A stretch of DNA of 64,000 nucleotides from Stropharia rugosoannulata (lineage: Eukaryota > Basidiomycota > Agaricomycetes > Agaricales > Strophariaceae), in assembly GCA_028532985.1 (NCBI GenBank), contig JANCIK010000001.1, forward strand, positions 1,860,001 to 1,924,000, given 5' to 3'. The notes beneath the pieces are model-generated. The model made no database searches. It saw only the letters and a program-made list of their open reading frames with translations, and was not told where the DNA came from. The translations under genes were made by a program, and so were the position numbers. Shown here in pieces: positions 45,309 to 58,394 of the stretch (positions are counted from its first letter, which is position 1; every line of letters starts with the position of its first letter).

Positions 45309-47663
45309 ATGGCAACATATGAAGTACTACCCGAATACGGTGCGGCGTTCGTCTTTGAGGGAGCAGCTCCCAGTGCGCCTCAGCCACCCTCGTATTCGTC
45401 GCAGCCGAATGAAAATGAGGAGACGGTGGCGATCACACCGCGTGCAGGAGTCACGACGCAGAATGGTCTGTTTATTCGGAAGTGGCCACAGGCGACCTTG
45501 ATTCTCCGTGACCAGGACCCTACGGTGCGATTACCCACGTACGGACGCGGAGCCAGGATTATTGGCGAGTTGGGCCTGACCAGTCCGGAGAAGGTGGATC
45601 GCGTATCTGTCAAGGTATATAGGTTTCCTTATTTCAAGCGCTTAAATGGTACGGCTCTTTGCCTGTGGCACTCGGATGGAGTTTAGGTGGTCGGAGGACT
45701 GACAATGATTCTCTATCCTCTGTCGCACCCTATCTATTTGCATAGCAAAATGGGCATGCCCGTTGAAACTTTGTTTTTATATTCTCTTCGTTGATTTCCA
45801 CGGATTACTCATTAATATTGTTATTCTCTAGTTAACTGGACAAATGAGTGTGTCAGTAGCCGACATGGGCTCCAACTCTGAAACGCTATGCAGTATATCA
45901 CAAGTTGTGTGGAAGAACACGCAAGACCCAGACGGCGCCGGAGCTGAACAGAAATGCCCTTCGATTCTACCTATACAGGTACAGTTTCCGCAGTCATTCA
46001 TCAGCGAAGGTAAGGCGTGGAAACTACCACCCTCTTTCGAGGCAACGTTTCTAGGGGTGCCTGCGCTGTTCGTCAGAATCTTGTACACGCTCAGCATCAC
46101 AATCACAAGAACAAGATCTTATCACCTGGCGTCATGGACGACAAGTAAAACGTGAGTCCTGTCTTCGTTTTGTTTTACTGGCAGTGACTGCGTTTTACAT
46201 AATACGTACCATTTGTATTCCTGTGGCCCTGTAAGCGCCCGCAGCTGCACTTACGAACTTCTGAGCTTTTCTCTCGTTTATAATTCTTACTTCTGTTATA
46301 GTTCTGTCAAGTAAAGGAACAGCTTATTAAAGTGATCTTGTACTTACAGGTACACGACAATGCTGACATTCCGACCACGGACACGGCCTAATCGACCAAT
46401 TGTATTGCTTGATACCGTCTTTGCTTCCATTAAACCTGTACCAGAGGAATGGCTACAGGTCGTGGCGACTATGCATGTTCGAACACGCCCGCAGAGCGTA
46501 TATCCCTGTCTCATAAAGCCTATTGAATGTCATGTTAGTAGCTTTTATTTATGCTATCATCTGGGCCATTTTTTTCATTACACTGACGATCTTCGCTCAT
46601 CTTACCCGCATGAACATACTTTCCGCCCCTTTTCCGTGGATATAACCTTGAACCATCTCATCATCCGACTTTATTGGGCACGACCATCTCACGCCGCCGC
46701 ATTGCCTGCCAAACCTACAGCTCTTCATTCCATCCATCCAGACGTTTGCTCTCACAGATACGATCCCGTTCCACCTCACACTCTGCTCGACCGTCCGATC
46801 CCTCCGGGAACTCCTTCCACGGGACTGCCCGCTTCTGCAGACGGACGGACGGCAGCACAACTTGAGTAAGGCACAAGAATTCCGCATGCTTCTTGCCGAC
46901 ACGCCGATCCGCGTAACTATAGCGCGGCAAATAATTGTGGACGTGAACGGGCGGCGGCGAGCCAGGACGTTTCCGTGCGCTATAGGCAACCTGTGGCCCG
47001 TCCCGCCATACGACCCGCCCGCGGCTGCGGAGTCGGGTTATCATTGTAACGTCGGTGCCGGGCGTGATGTGTGTATGCCGGGCGTGGACAAGGCGAAGAA
47101 GAGGGCGGGCGCTAAAGGGACACCCCTGTTTAATAATGCCACCCCGCCCGGGAAAAGGCGTGCAAATTCTTCAGATACGGATGAAACGGACGACTGCGAG
47201 TTTGATACCGAGGCGTGTCTGGATTGGCAAGGTGAGATTAAGCCATGGGCAGAGGTCGTTTCGGGTGGCTTTAGTACAAACTGTTTGACGGTCAAGGTGA
47301 GCACTCTCCGTCCACTGATTCCTCCTCGCTTGTTTGCCTGCATGCCCAGAACAACGGACATGTGTTTCTTGTGATCTTTGTGTTCCTTTGCTTGCTCCTG
47401 ACGCTGACATTTTTTTTTCTGCGTTCCTGCTTTGTACTCAACGTTTACCCCTTACACACCGGCGAATTAAAATCCCCTGCGTTTAACGTTGATCAATACC
47501 CAACTTTGAACGGGACGCGTATGCACAGGACTTCCTGGTCCTTGCTCTGACACCCTCCAATCCCCGCACGTCGCCTCTAATCCCACTACAGCTTTCACAT
47601 CCCATCAGGCTTGTGACGGATTCGTGGATTGATACTGATGTACTGCATCCCGGAGACAGGTGA
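45309..47663 (+). CDS. Arrestin-like protein
   Basis: Exons run from the ATG at 45309 through an intron ending at 45831, another before 46349, one at about 46530-46711 and one ending near 47528, to the TGA at 47661-47663. The product is about 520 aa. The N-terminal disordered segment (APQPPSYSSQP) contains a PPSY motif of the kind bound by Nedd4/Rsp5 WW domains. Beta-rich arrestin N-domain features follow (VRLPTYGRGARIIGELGL, VDRVSVKLTGQM, QVQFPQSFISEGKAWKLPPS, LYTLSITITR). The C-domain segment includes FALTDTIPFHLTLCST and a late strand (PLIPLQLSHPIRLVTDSW). Fungal alpha-arrestins recruit the ubiquitin ligase to plasma-membrane transporters. The adaptor role is inferred from fold and the PPSY motif. 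Confidence 0.75.
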
Positions 47664-48537
47664 CGGACGTGAGGTCTGAATGGACGGAGGATGGGTAACG
47701 AGCATACTAGGGCACCTATCAGCAACAAAGGATGCGAGTCCGGAAAGGTATGGACGAAGACAGGCGAGCTATATATACTAGGTTTGCTGGGATCAGATTC
47801 ACAGCGCACTGGCGTTCCATTGATGGAAATACATGATGACTGCCGACGATGGGCTCGGCGAAGCGTCGGTAAACGATTGGCGGAGGCGTGGTTGTTGGCA
47901 ACAGAGGCTAAGCAGCACCCTAGAACAGGTGGAGCCATTAGTACGTCCAGCTGGGACACGATGAAGTGGTGTAGCACGCTCAGACAGCAGGATGCTGGCC
48001 ATAATGATAATGATTTCAGGAGAAGATGTCAACGGCTGTGATAGTTCCTCGTCGGTTGGTCAAGGCGGTGTGCTTTTTATAAATTACTGACGGGAATCTG
48101 GACCACGACGCGGGTTCACGTAAGTACGCGCCATGTGTCAGGGAGGGTGCAGAGCTAAGGATGGACGGCAGAAGGCGGAGGAGGATAATCGGAAGGAGAT
48201 CTGATGATAAGAAGCGTTGAAATAATTGGGTATATAAGCCGAGAGAGGAAATGGGGCGTAATAGGGCGGCGCATGCAGACACGTTTGTGTACGGAGCCCA
48301 GCGTCCAGTTTTCTATAAAGACCCGGTCCTCTCTCTTCCTCTCCCCCACTGCAATCGAGCCGATTCGTGAGGAGCCCGACCACCGCCAGCGACAGCACCG
48401 ACCCAGACCGCGCCAGACTTCCGGCCGCCCCGCTCCACAGCTCATCTCTACCACAACAACCGCCCCGGTTCATATAAACAGGTTCGCCGGTTCGCCGTTC
48501 ATTCCTCTCTTCTCCTCATACCACGTCCTTCTCCAGT
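47664..48537. other. Intergenic; UGP1 promoter and pyrimidine-rich leader
   Basis: No supported gene. CT-rich stretches at 48330-48350 and 48500-48530 fit the leader of a highly expressed housekeeping gene. Confidence 0.5.
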
Positions 48538-50496
48538 ATGTCGTCCTCCCTCATGCCCCGCAGTGACTCCTTCAACGCCCGCGTCCGCGGCACCTCCCAC
48601 ATCGACTTCAAGACAGCCACCACCGGCGTCGCCGCAAAGTCCATGCGCAACGAGATCTCCCGCCTCGTCTCCACCGTCGAGGATCCCGCCACCAAGCGCG
48701 CGTTCGACACCGAGATGCAGTCCTTCTTTTATCTCTTCACCCGCTATCTCTCCGAGCGCGCGCAGAGTGACGACCTGTATGTGCACTAACCACCTGCCCG
48801 CTGGCGACCCCTGACTCCCTCTACAGCGATTGGGACCGCATCAAGTCCCCTGCTGCTGAGCAGATTATTCCCTACAGCGAACTTCCAAAGCCCAAGGACG
48901 CGACTAACCTCAACAAGCTCGCCGTCCTAAAGGTCAATGGCGGTCTCGGTACCTCCATGGGTGCGTTTTTGCCCCGTCTCCCGCTCTGACGTGTTATCTG
49001 ATGGACCCCTTTCTAGGTATGACCGGCGCAAAGAGTGCCCTTGAGGTCAAGGACGACATGACCTTCCTCGACCTCACCGTGCGTCAGATTGAGCATCTCA
49101 ACACCACCCATCGCGTCGATGTCCCCCTCATTCTAATGACGTCGTTCAACACCCATGACGACACTCTGCGTATCATCAAAAAGTACGCGAACCAGCAGCT
49201 CCGCATTACCACGTTCAATCAGTCGCGATACCCCCGTATCTTCAAGGAAACCCTTCTGCCCTGCCCCAAGCGCGCAGATGATGACAAGAAGCACTGGTAC
49301 CCACCTGGTCACGGTGATCTCTACAACGCCTTGCTCCACTCCGGCGTCCTCGACCAGCTGATCTCAGAGGGCAAAGAATATCTCTTTGTGTCCAACTCTG
49401 ATAACCTTGGCGCTGTGTGAGTCTAATGTTATCTGTCCATGCGATAATCCGATCTAATCTTTTTTGTATAGCGTTGATGAGGGCATCCTTCAACACATGA
49501 TTGATACTGGTGCTGAGTTCATCATGGAAGTCACCGACAAGACCAAGGCTGACGTTAAGGGTGGAACTCTCGTTGGTAAGTCAAAAATAAATGAATGACA
49601 TAACTCGACTAATTCCTCTATCCTAGACTACGATGGCTCTATTCGTCTTCTCGAAATCGCCCAGGTGCCTTCGGAGCACGTTGAAGATTTCAAGTCGGGT
49701 AAGCCAACTTTACGGGTCTAGAATGTGGCCCAGCTAATGCAAATTTAGTCCGCAAGTTCAAGATTTTCAACACTAACAATCTCTGGATCAACCTGAAGGC
49801 GCTTAAGCGTATCATGGACAATGAGGGTCTCGAGCTCGAGATCATCATTAACCCCAAGACCACTGACGACGGACACGCCGTCATCCAACTGGAGACCGCC
49901 GCTGGTGCTGCCATCAAGCACTTCAAGAACGCTCACGGCATCAACGTGCCTCGCAAGCGCTTCTTACCCGTCAAGAGCTGCTCAGATCTGCTTCTCATCA
50001 AGAGCGACATCTACTCGTTGCAACATGGTCAGCTTATCTTGAACGAGCAACGCATGTTCGAGACTACACCAGTCATCAAGCTTGGTGATCACTTCAAGAA
50101 GGTGCGTAATAATTTTAAGCGTGCACGCGCTCATCTGACATTGCGGAATATGCTGACAACCTTGTTGTACAGATTCAACAGTTCCAGAAGAGGTTCAAGA
50201 AGATCCCCAAGATTTTGGAGCTTGACCATTTGACTGTCACTGGTGATGTGTACTTCGGTCGCAATGTCACCCTTCGTGGGACTGTCATCGGTATGCGCCC
50301 ATGACCGACTAAATATAAATGCAAAATGCTAAACGGTCTCTAGTTGTTGCCAATGAGGGTCAACGAATCGATATTCCTGATGGCTGTATCTTGGAGAACA
50401 GGTTACTGTCAGGTAACCTGAACATGATTGTGCGTTCTTTATCTACAAATTAAACTGAACAATAAATGCTTACACATTGAATCATAGGAACTGTAA
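48538..50496 (+). CDS. UGP1: UTP-glucose-1-phosphate uridylyltransferase
   Basis: Eight or nine exons from [16 protein letters not shown] to a short final exon ending at TAA 50496. Hallmarks are the uridine-binding loop [11 protein letters not shown] split by an intron, [86 protein letters not shown] and a C-terminal left-handed beta-helix ([18 protein letters not shown]). The product is close to 500 aa, normal for fungal UGP1. It makes UDP-glucose for glycogen, trehalose, cell-wall glucans and glycosylation. The extreme C-terminus (NMIEL) depends on a donor at about 50430 and acceptor at 50487, which I consider likely. Confidence 0.95.
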
Positions 50497-51515
50497 AAAC
50501 CTCGGCGCTTTTTGAGCAATCTATAGATGCAGGTCTTGGTTTCTTTCATTTATTGCGGACTAGTCTCTTCCACTCGTTGATTTTATGATTTCTTTTCTGT
50601 TTCTGGCACTAAAACAAGATGAATTGTCGGATATCACTACATATACATACCGTACCATGGCCTAAGCGCTGCATTTGATGCCTCCATTGGTTCTATACTA
50701 CTACTTACATCCCCACCTCCTCTAATTACCACTCCGCTACATAGTTGGCACTTGCACATCTAATACCCACTATTGTCTGCTATGTCCTTAGTGCCGCATG
50801 CATACTCTACCTTACTGTACATATATGGTGCAGTAGTTCGGGGCTTCGAATGTCAGTGCATGTCCAGGAAAATATATTCAATTCTCGATTCACAATATCT
50901 TGCAAGTCGTCTTGCCAGCTCTTCTTGTCTCTTTCCGAAGTCTGCTTGATAACAATTGATGCGCCTGTTCGTCAACAATTATCGTCCGAATCTTGGAGCT
51001 GCGCAATGTACCGGAGCATCATAGGAACATCGTAGGAACGCTCGTAGATCAGTAAAGATTGCTGTGGAAGCCATTGGAAACAACTTCCGAGTCAGTGCGC
51101 CATTTGTTGTGATCGGTGGTTCATTTCATCAGTTACCATATCGGGAGATAAACTCTACTTTTGGACGGGGGCGTCTGTTTTCGGCGTTTCCCCGGATGTT
51201 GTATCCGGGCGCGCCTTCAAGTTGCTTTCCACTGGTTGGACAAAATTCTTTCTCCTCAGTAGCTCCGACGCACGATGCGGGTGCGGGCGTGGGCGGGTGC
51301 ATAAACGGACGGATTCGTATCGGATGTAGGCACTGGGCAGTTATATCTGACTGAATGCCTTTATGCGTGTGATATTACTCTGCTTAACAACTTTGATATT
51401 TACATTAGGATACAAGCGGCGTTGGATGACCGGCACTTTGCAAATGCTCTTGGGTCCGCCCAGCGCTACTGCTGCAAGAGATTAACTCTGGTGATAATCC
51501 ACGACTATGTATGTC
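50497..51515. other. Intergenic, no gene seen
   Basis: 3' flank of UGP1 and 3' flank of the minus-strand DUF6533-like gene. Two 96-codon frames (50745, 51064) show no motif. Confidence 0.5.
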
Positions 51516-52870
51516 CTATGTGTGGTCGTTATCGTCGTTACCCAAGTCGTCCTCATCGGACGATGAAGGCTCTGGTGTGAGGTGATCGAAGGTTGACCGC
51601 TTCTTCCGTCCTGCACCTTGCAACATGGCAAGTATGGAACGACATGCCTGCCAGAAAGTACTAATCCATCAGCGTGTGGTAATGATGTAAAGATGGTATA
51701 TGGATTACCAGTGATGAGAAGAGTGTAATGGCTATTCTGTGCTTATTGTGCATATGAACTCAGAATTTATAATAGGACCATGGTACCTACGGAAATAACC
51801 GCCTCTCAAAATCTGTAATGTGGAAGTAGGCCGCAACTACGATGATGGCGAAAGCTTCAGGCCAGCGGAATAATTAGACGAGTCTCCAAAGGTAGTGAAT
51901 GAAAATAGCACTTACACAAAAAGAACATTGTTACTGTCGTCCCAGCCCGTAGAATACGAGTAATCATGGGTGTCCGCATAAACTCTGCCCTTTTTCGACC
52001 TAATATTGTGGCAGACAACAGTATCACCTGGAATACTACCTCCGCATATCTGGGATAATGGAAAGAACGACGTTCATTGATGGGCGCTTATTTCATTCTT
52101 TGACATCTAATCACTCACCCATAGAGCAAGACGATAACCTTCGGCGCCTCGAACGGGGAATTCTGGTCCACGACTTCTCTATTAAGACACATTATGTGCC
52201 CTATCAGTGTCAGGCTCACGTCAAGGATCAGTTTGACAGTGCCGAGAGAAATAAGTACAGTTGCGACCATTTTTGAACGTCCGAAAAGACCATAAACTGT
52301 GTACGTTTAGTAAGATTGACATTGAATATATGAGAAATTTGGACCATACCCATCTTCATATACGGATAATTCACACACCATACTAATACTTGAGTGGACA
52401 AGGTTTTGTAAAAGCGCCAATTCTCCATCTGTTCCGGTGTCCGTATTATTGACGGGTCCGTCGACGTTTCGTTTAATAGCGTAAAGCTATATATAAAAAT
52501 GACATGCAATGCGGTAAGATGCTAGGTGCACTTCCCATAAGCTGAAAGGAGCGTACTAGAGTAGTGCGTAGACAGAATAGCGAGCATAGAGGTAAAGAAC
52601 TCGTGTCAGGCTGATCTTCTCCCATGTTCTGCAAGATAGGAAGTCAGTGTCCACGGGGCATGATATTCGTTGGCGGTACATACATCCATACATACTGCAC
52701 CTCCTTACGGAAAGAAGTGAAGAGCTCCAGACAGCTAATAATTATTCCCGAATCTGTTGCAACTTGTAAACATTGAAGGACAGGATGGAAGCATGAGTGG
52801 ACGCTAACAAATAACGCATGTAGTTGAATCCATCGTGCCGATTCAACCTGTCCAAGGCAGCGTGGGGGCT
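51516..52870 (-). CDS. DUF6533-like multi-pass membrane protein, copy B
   Basis: Fragments in several frames on the minus strand align with copies A and C. NYMRYLLAS comes first, then LFTSFRKEVQYVWMY, EKISLTRVLYLYARYSVYAL, NWRFYKTLSTQVLVWCVNYP, YMKMG, then ILLSATILGRKRAEFMRTP, EAFAIIVVAAYFHITDFERR and a C-terminal tail (ACRSILAMLQGAGRKKRSTF then PEPSSSDEDD) ending at TAG 51516. Introns of about 50-70 nt separate them, but the upstream junctions (52640-52870) cannot be fixed, and a frame break there is possible. This is the type of DUF6533 seven-helix-like proteins expanded in mushrooms. No function is known. Confidence 0.5.
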
Positions 52871-54267
52871 GTTGGAGAGCCTTGAGCTGAATTTCTTTAC
52901 AAGTTGGGTTTTTTAGCAAGACTAAAGGGAGTACATGACAACCAAGATAGGGCAAGAGCGCCGGCACGCAAGCGGAATCTCAAAGGTGATACGTTTGCGG
53001 TCGGGAGAAGAACGTCAATGGCAGGTTTCGCCCGGCTAACCGGACACAATACTTAGTTTCATCAATAGAGCAGCCTTTAGCAGGTTAGTCCGGTGCCGAT
53101 TAATAATTATGACTGAATTTGAGGGCACTCAGGCTGTGTACCGCCACAGCAACTTTTGTCACAAAAGCGTTGCTTTTGAGCTTCCTGACAACTGAAGTAT
53201 GGAAAAAAGACAGGTCGGCTTAGTATGCATACGTTAGCATTATGGTGATTTGTCTATAGTAAATTACAGGCAAGGGACTGTCTTCTATTTAATTAGTATT
53301 AGACTATCAATTTCTGGTCGCCCGACCCTGTTCACTTGCTCGGATCCATCTGAATATATGGTCTGAAAATACAAGGACAAAATTGTGTAACTAAAAGGAG
53401 TCGAATAGGTACAAACTTATCCGCTGTTATCTTCATGTGAGTCTGTTGAGAGGTCGGCCTGGAGAATTGTATTAAAGTAAGATTGTCCCAGTGAGCCGGC
53501 GCCACGCAGCTTGAGGTAAGTATTGATGCAGGTGCTAATACTATTAAATGCACTAGAAAAGCTTGATATTTTCATTAGGTCAATCAGACGATACTGAGTC
53601 GGTTGAACAAGGTTTCAGGTCACTCCATGTTTACGTTAGGAAAAGTTACCATAAAGGGAAGTTTCTTCCTCTTTTGGAAATTTGGAATTGCTGCCGACGC
53701 TTGCATGATGGGGTCAAACTGACAGATACTCAATAAGCAGTTTTACTGATCAGCGCTATGAGTCGACTTTTGATAAGTCGACTATGAAGCAACCGTGAGG
53801 ATTTTTGGAGTTATAAGTATACATCTCTGACAAGCGGCTTGCAATCAGCATGTTGTAAATCGTTTCAAGGGCAAAAAGCAGTAATATAATAAGTATAACA
53901 CACTCAGTACGTGTACATATAGTAGTAGCTACAATGCTAAAGGATATCACCGTAGGTAAGTCGGATCTGTTTGATAATACGCTGGTAAAGATTGTTAGTG
54001 TGTCAAGAATTTGAGCAATATTATATATAGTGGCTCGTATAAAGGATTGTGTTCCCAACAGATGCGAAAGGACACCAGCATAATGTATATCCAGTGTTCA
54101 ATTCATTGCATTTGGGGTCAGTCAGAATAGGGTCAGCATGCAATAATTCGCTTATATAGATGATCGATGACGCGAGTTCAACTGCAACATCTATGGGAAA
54201 ACAGTTTTAGAGCTGATTCACAATTACTCAAGTAGAGTGAAGGACAACTGACTGTTTCTGGAAAAAC
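52871..54267. other. Decayed-looking AT-rich region with a possible membrane-protein relic
   Basis: A minus-strand frame at 53756-54058 encodes hydrophobic segments (ECVILIILLLFALETIYNML) resembling a helix of the DUF6533-like neighbours, but no flanking exons could be joined. The rest shows no gene. It may be remnants of another copy. Confidence 0.3.
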
Positions 54268-55546
54268 TTAGTCGGCAATGCTATCTCCGTGAATCGTCGT
54301 CGCCATCTGAAGAATCTGGGGTAATATTGTCGAAAGTTTCCCGCCGTTCTTTCGCCAAACTTTGCAAAAGGTAAAGAATAAAACGGCAAGCCTAAACAAG
54401 AAGATACACATTCTCAGTACGATATCAAGCGTACAGATAGAACGAAAAATTACAAGAGAAGACAGTACCATAACGAACAATCTTAACGCATGTAAACCGT
54501 CAGCTTGGTAGTCACGTAGGTAGAAACAGTGACAGTTACGGGCAGAACCACTCGTCAATACTTGTTACTTTCCAAATGACCGACAAAAGTATGACCATTG
54601 CTTCAATGAAACTAGTGAGATCAACATCAATCGTGTGAAATGAAAAGGTTGTACATACCTAGACTACCAACAGCGAAGGTCATAGTACCGCTCATTAACA
54701 GTCTGAATGTCACAGGCGTTCGCATATACCGAGCCCTTTTTCTTCCCAAAACGGCTGCGCATAACAATATTATGTGAACAGAAACTTCGCCAAACCTAAC
54801 GATTCAGTGAATAAACTCTTAACACTTTAGAAGTAAACGACTCTTACACAAAGAGCTTTACAATATTCTTTGGAGCCTTGAATGTGGAATCGGTATGTCC
54901 TCCTTTAGACCTCGCGTTATATGTAGTCCGTATAGAGTATATATCCACAGCTAGCTTGCTCATGGCAAGCAGAGCAAGCATACAGCCAACTTTACGTTCG
55001 CCACCAAAAAGGTAGTAAACTGAAGTGAAAGCATGATACAATTAGCGCACAATTCGCAATGGATATAGATACAATGTACCCATCTTCATATACGGATAAT
55101 CGACGCTCCACAGAAGTACTTGGGTACAGCAAGCCCTATACAACAACCAGTTTGCGATCTCTTCTTTTGAACGCGTTGACAGGGTTGCTTCCCTGAAAGC
55201 GAAGATTTGACTAAATGGTGAGAAGCTAGTAAGGACCAGATTCCGGAAACTAAGTGGGAGTAAACGTCCCACGTACGCATAGAATACGAAAATGAAATAT
55301 CGACAAAAAAGATAAAGACCCTTTAGTGCACTGTCTTTATTCTTTGACCTGGAGAACGAGCTGAGGATGTGTTGTATAACGACAACAACCTTCATACCGC
55401 CATATGTACTTCAACTCCTTCGGAATCAACGAGATAGTCTCTAACCCGTTCACGACTGTTGAAACATCTGATAGAAACGTCAAGGAATAGGGACATGGAG
55501 ATGGGATGAGGCAGCACCTACAAACAGCCCATGTTGTTGGATCCAT
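54268..55546 (-). CDS. DUF6533-like multi-pass membrane protein, copy C
   Basis: The likely ATG at 55546 begins MDPTTWAVC. It is followed by LETISLIPKELKYIWRY, ALKGLYLFCRYFIFVFYAYV, ANWLLYRACCTQVLLWSVDY, YMKMG, VYYLFGGERKVGCMLALLAM, ILLCAAVLGRKRARYMRTP, EAMVILLSVIWKVTSIDEW and finally LAVLFFTFCKVWRKNGGKL ending at about 54268. These blocks have the same order and spacing as copies A and B. About six membrane helices are predicted by eye. The block around 55082-55102 is almost identical at DNA level to 52360-52380 of copy B, showing a fairly recent duplication. Exon ends are approximate. No known activity. Confidence 0.5.
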
Positions 55547-56807
55547 ACCAGCTCCCAAGCGCGAGTTTTGATGAGGGCAGGAGACAAATAGCAGTGAGTA
55601 TGACTTGCGAGAGAAAACTCTGCTCAAACAAATGAAGTGCACATGGAACAAGGGAGGAGAGAACAAAGAAGCAGGATCGTCTTGGGTATTATGTAGAAGG
55701 GGTTGAATATTGCGGGAAAATACGAGCAGGGTTTTTTAGACCGGTGTATCGGCGTTACCAAGGCAAGTAACATAACTGTAAATGCAGGTTTGGTGAATGA
55801 GTTATTCGAGCAACATTGTCCATAATGTCAGAAGAGATACTCGCCTGTACCGCCCACCCGTAAATTCTCATAAAGTTTGCGTCGAGTTTACATACATAGG
55901 TTTAAACATAGAAGTTAGCAAGGAGCTTCACAGTCGTTATTAAGCCAGAACCCGCAAAGTGTCGTGGCAAATGTTCCCACCTTGGACATAAGTCAGGGAA
56001 TTTCTAGCCGTTTCGTTACTGGGTCTTCCGACCCTGCTGTTCACTGACATTGACAGATCTGGCCCCACCAAATACCCGTTTGATAGACGTTGAAACACAC
56101 TCGCGCAGGCAGAAGGTCATGCTTCGACTCAATTAAAACTTGTCAATGTCGCAGTTACCTATAGACAGGTACAGAAGATACATTTGTTATGAGTTTGTTA
56201 ACAAGATGTTACGCACGCATGACTCATCCGCCGCGTCATTGTACTTAACGTATAGAAAGAGAAGGGACACTGCATCGATACACAAGTTACTGCCAGATAA
56301 TAATCTGAGAATCCTCTTGTCCAAAAATATGGTTCATATGAATATGCGGCCAGTAGAACAGTGTAGCTGAACCAGGCGATACAGATTTGCAATTTATGCG
56401 TAAAGTGCTTCTTTGTTTAGAACTCTTGAACTGTCGGTTGTTATCGATTGTCGCAAGATACATCCAAGCAGACGTTCAATGCGCAAAGTTGTTCGTTGAT
56501 CCTGAGCATTTATGGCAGACTCCCCCAATTCGTGATGACTTTCGTTCTAGAATATGAGAGCATAACGTGGTAAAATTTCGGAGATGGTTGAAGTAGTCGC
56601 TCATTTTCACGATGTTGGTCGGCCAAAGCAAGATAAATGAAGAAAGCTGTTCTGTGCGCTGAACGGTGTGCAAGTGCAACATTGGTTGCAACCAGAATCA
56701 CGGACATTGCCGAGCGGAGCCTGAATGACGACACTGAACCTTATTCTCAAGTATCATCACAACTTTGACTGCTCGACAAGCCCCCCATCCTCAAGACTCG
56801 TCGACAT
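55547..56807. other. Intergenic, about 1.25 kb
   Basis: No gene supported on either strand. The final 60 bp are the leader of RPS8. Confidence 0.5.
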
Positions 56808-57711
56808 GGGTAAGTTATTGGTGAATTGCTTTCTGGCCGACTTTGCTTTCTAATGAGGTGTGTCTTATAGGTATCTCCCGCTCATCCCGCCACAAGCGCT
56901 CGGAGACCGGTGCCCAGCGCGCCCACTACCGCAAAAAGAGAAAGTTTGAGCTCGGTCGTCAGCCCGCCAGCACCAAGCTTGGTGCTAAACGTATCCACTC
57001 CGTTCGTGTTCGTGGCGGAAATGTAAAATACCGTGCCCTCCGTCTTGAGTCAGGCAACTTTGCATGGGGCTCCGAACACACCACCCGCAAGACTCGCATC
57101 ATCTCAGTCGTATGTGCGGCCTTGCGCTGTCCCGACTGTCTTGTCTCATCAGATGTCCTAGGTCTACAATGCGTCGAACAACGAGCTTGTCCGAACCAAC
57201 ACCCTCGTCAAGAACGCCATCATCCAAGTCGATGCGACTCCCTTCCGCCAGTGGTATGAAGCCCACGTGAGCATATCAGCATATTTGAACTACATGTACT
57301 TGAATCTAAAAACTTTGCCGTAGTATGCTCAACCCGTCACCAAAAAGGGCAAGGCCACCATTTCTACAAGCGAATCCGCTGAGCCCAAGAAGCTTTCAAA
57401 CCACGCTCAACGCAGCCTCGACGCGAAGAAGAAGGGTGCGTCGTCAAACCAGTCTCAAAAGAACCTTTCTTCTAACATTCATTTAGATGCCAAGATCGAC
57501 CCCCTTCTTGAGTCTCAATTTGCTGCTGGTCGTCTCTATGCTGCCATCTCCAGCCGTCCCGGTCAATCCGGACGTGCCGATGGCTACATTCTGGAAGGAA
57601 AGGAGCTGGAGGTGAGTTAATATTTTATGTACCGCCGACCTTGACATTGATTATCCACAGTTCTACGTCCGGAAACTGAGGACAGGAAAGCAGAAGCATG
57701 CCCATGCCTAA
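56808..57711 (+). CDS. RPS8: 40S ribosomal protein eS8 (S8)
   Basis: The ATG lies at 56808 and the first exon is just ATGG (4 nt) before a GTAAGT intron. Further exons begin [20 protein letters not shown] and continue with [131 protein letters not shown]. The blocks match eS8 throughout its length of a little over 200 aa. It is a component of the small ribosomal subunit. Six exons, with a very early intron, are typical of basidiomycete ribosomal-protein genes. Confidence 0.95.
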
Positions 57712-58394
57712 TTTTCTTTTCACTCTTCCACGTTTCCACGAACGGAATCACATCAGTAATTACGTTCGCCTGTAACGCTATGCCTGATGATCATGTTCAT
57801 TTCATTGCTGCAAACCTTGCTGTATGCTTCTGAGCGCTTTCATTTGCTATTGTACTCCAGGGTATACATAGTGGTGATTACTGGATAGGGCCACCAGTTC
57901 AATACACCATGTATTTTAATGAAAATTTGCCTTGGGCAGCAATTTGTAACATTTATACGACCGAAAGTCGGCCTGCGTGCTTACAATGTGCACAGCGTTG
58001 ACAAGCACAAGACGCTGCTGAAGCGCTGATGACCGCTAAACTCAGCAGGATCAAAATGACGATCTCCTCTTGATAGGTAGTATATGTTACACTTTGCGCC
58101 GCTATGTACGTAGTATGTACTTAAACTGGTCGGAAGTCTCGATCGAGGTTTCTGCAAGGTTTCTGTTTGAAAATTGAAATGAATGCTGGGGCTCCGAGCT
58201 CAATTACAGTATAAGGCAATGTACTCTGAGTCCCGCGAGACACCGTGTTGAGCGATGCATGTTACTGATGTACAACGTTTTGCTCGAGCTACTTACGATG
58301 GACGAAAATAGATGACGCGGGCAACAGATACAAACAAAGTAGTGATCGCCAAAGACGGTGCTTGTACCAAATCACCACTGTTTCTAGCAATCCA
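57712..58394. other. Intergenic
   Basis: 3' UTR of RPS8 and promoter of LSM2. I looked for box C/D motifs (TGATGA with CTGA near 57785-57835 and 58025-58060) but the pairs lack a closing stem. Confidence 0.5.

Noticed and set aside
57783..58070. Box C/D snoRNA-like TGATGA/CTGA pairs downstream of RPS8
   Set aside because: No terminal stem and no clear guide. Such short motifs occur by chance.
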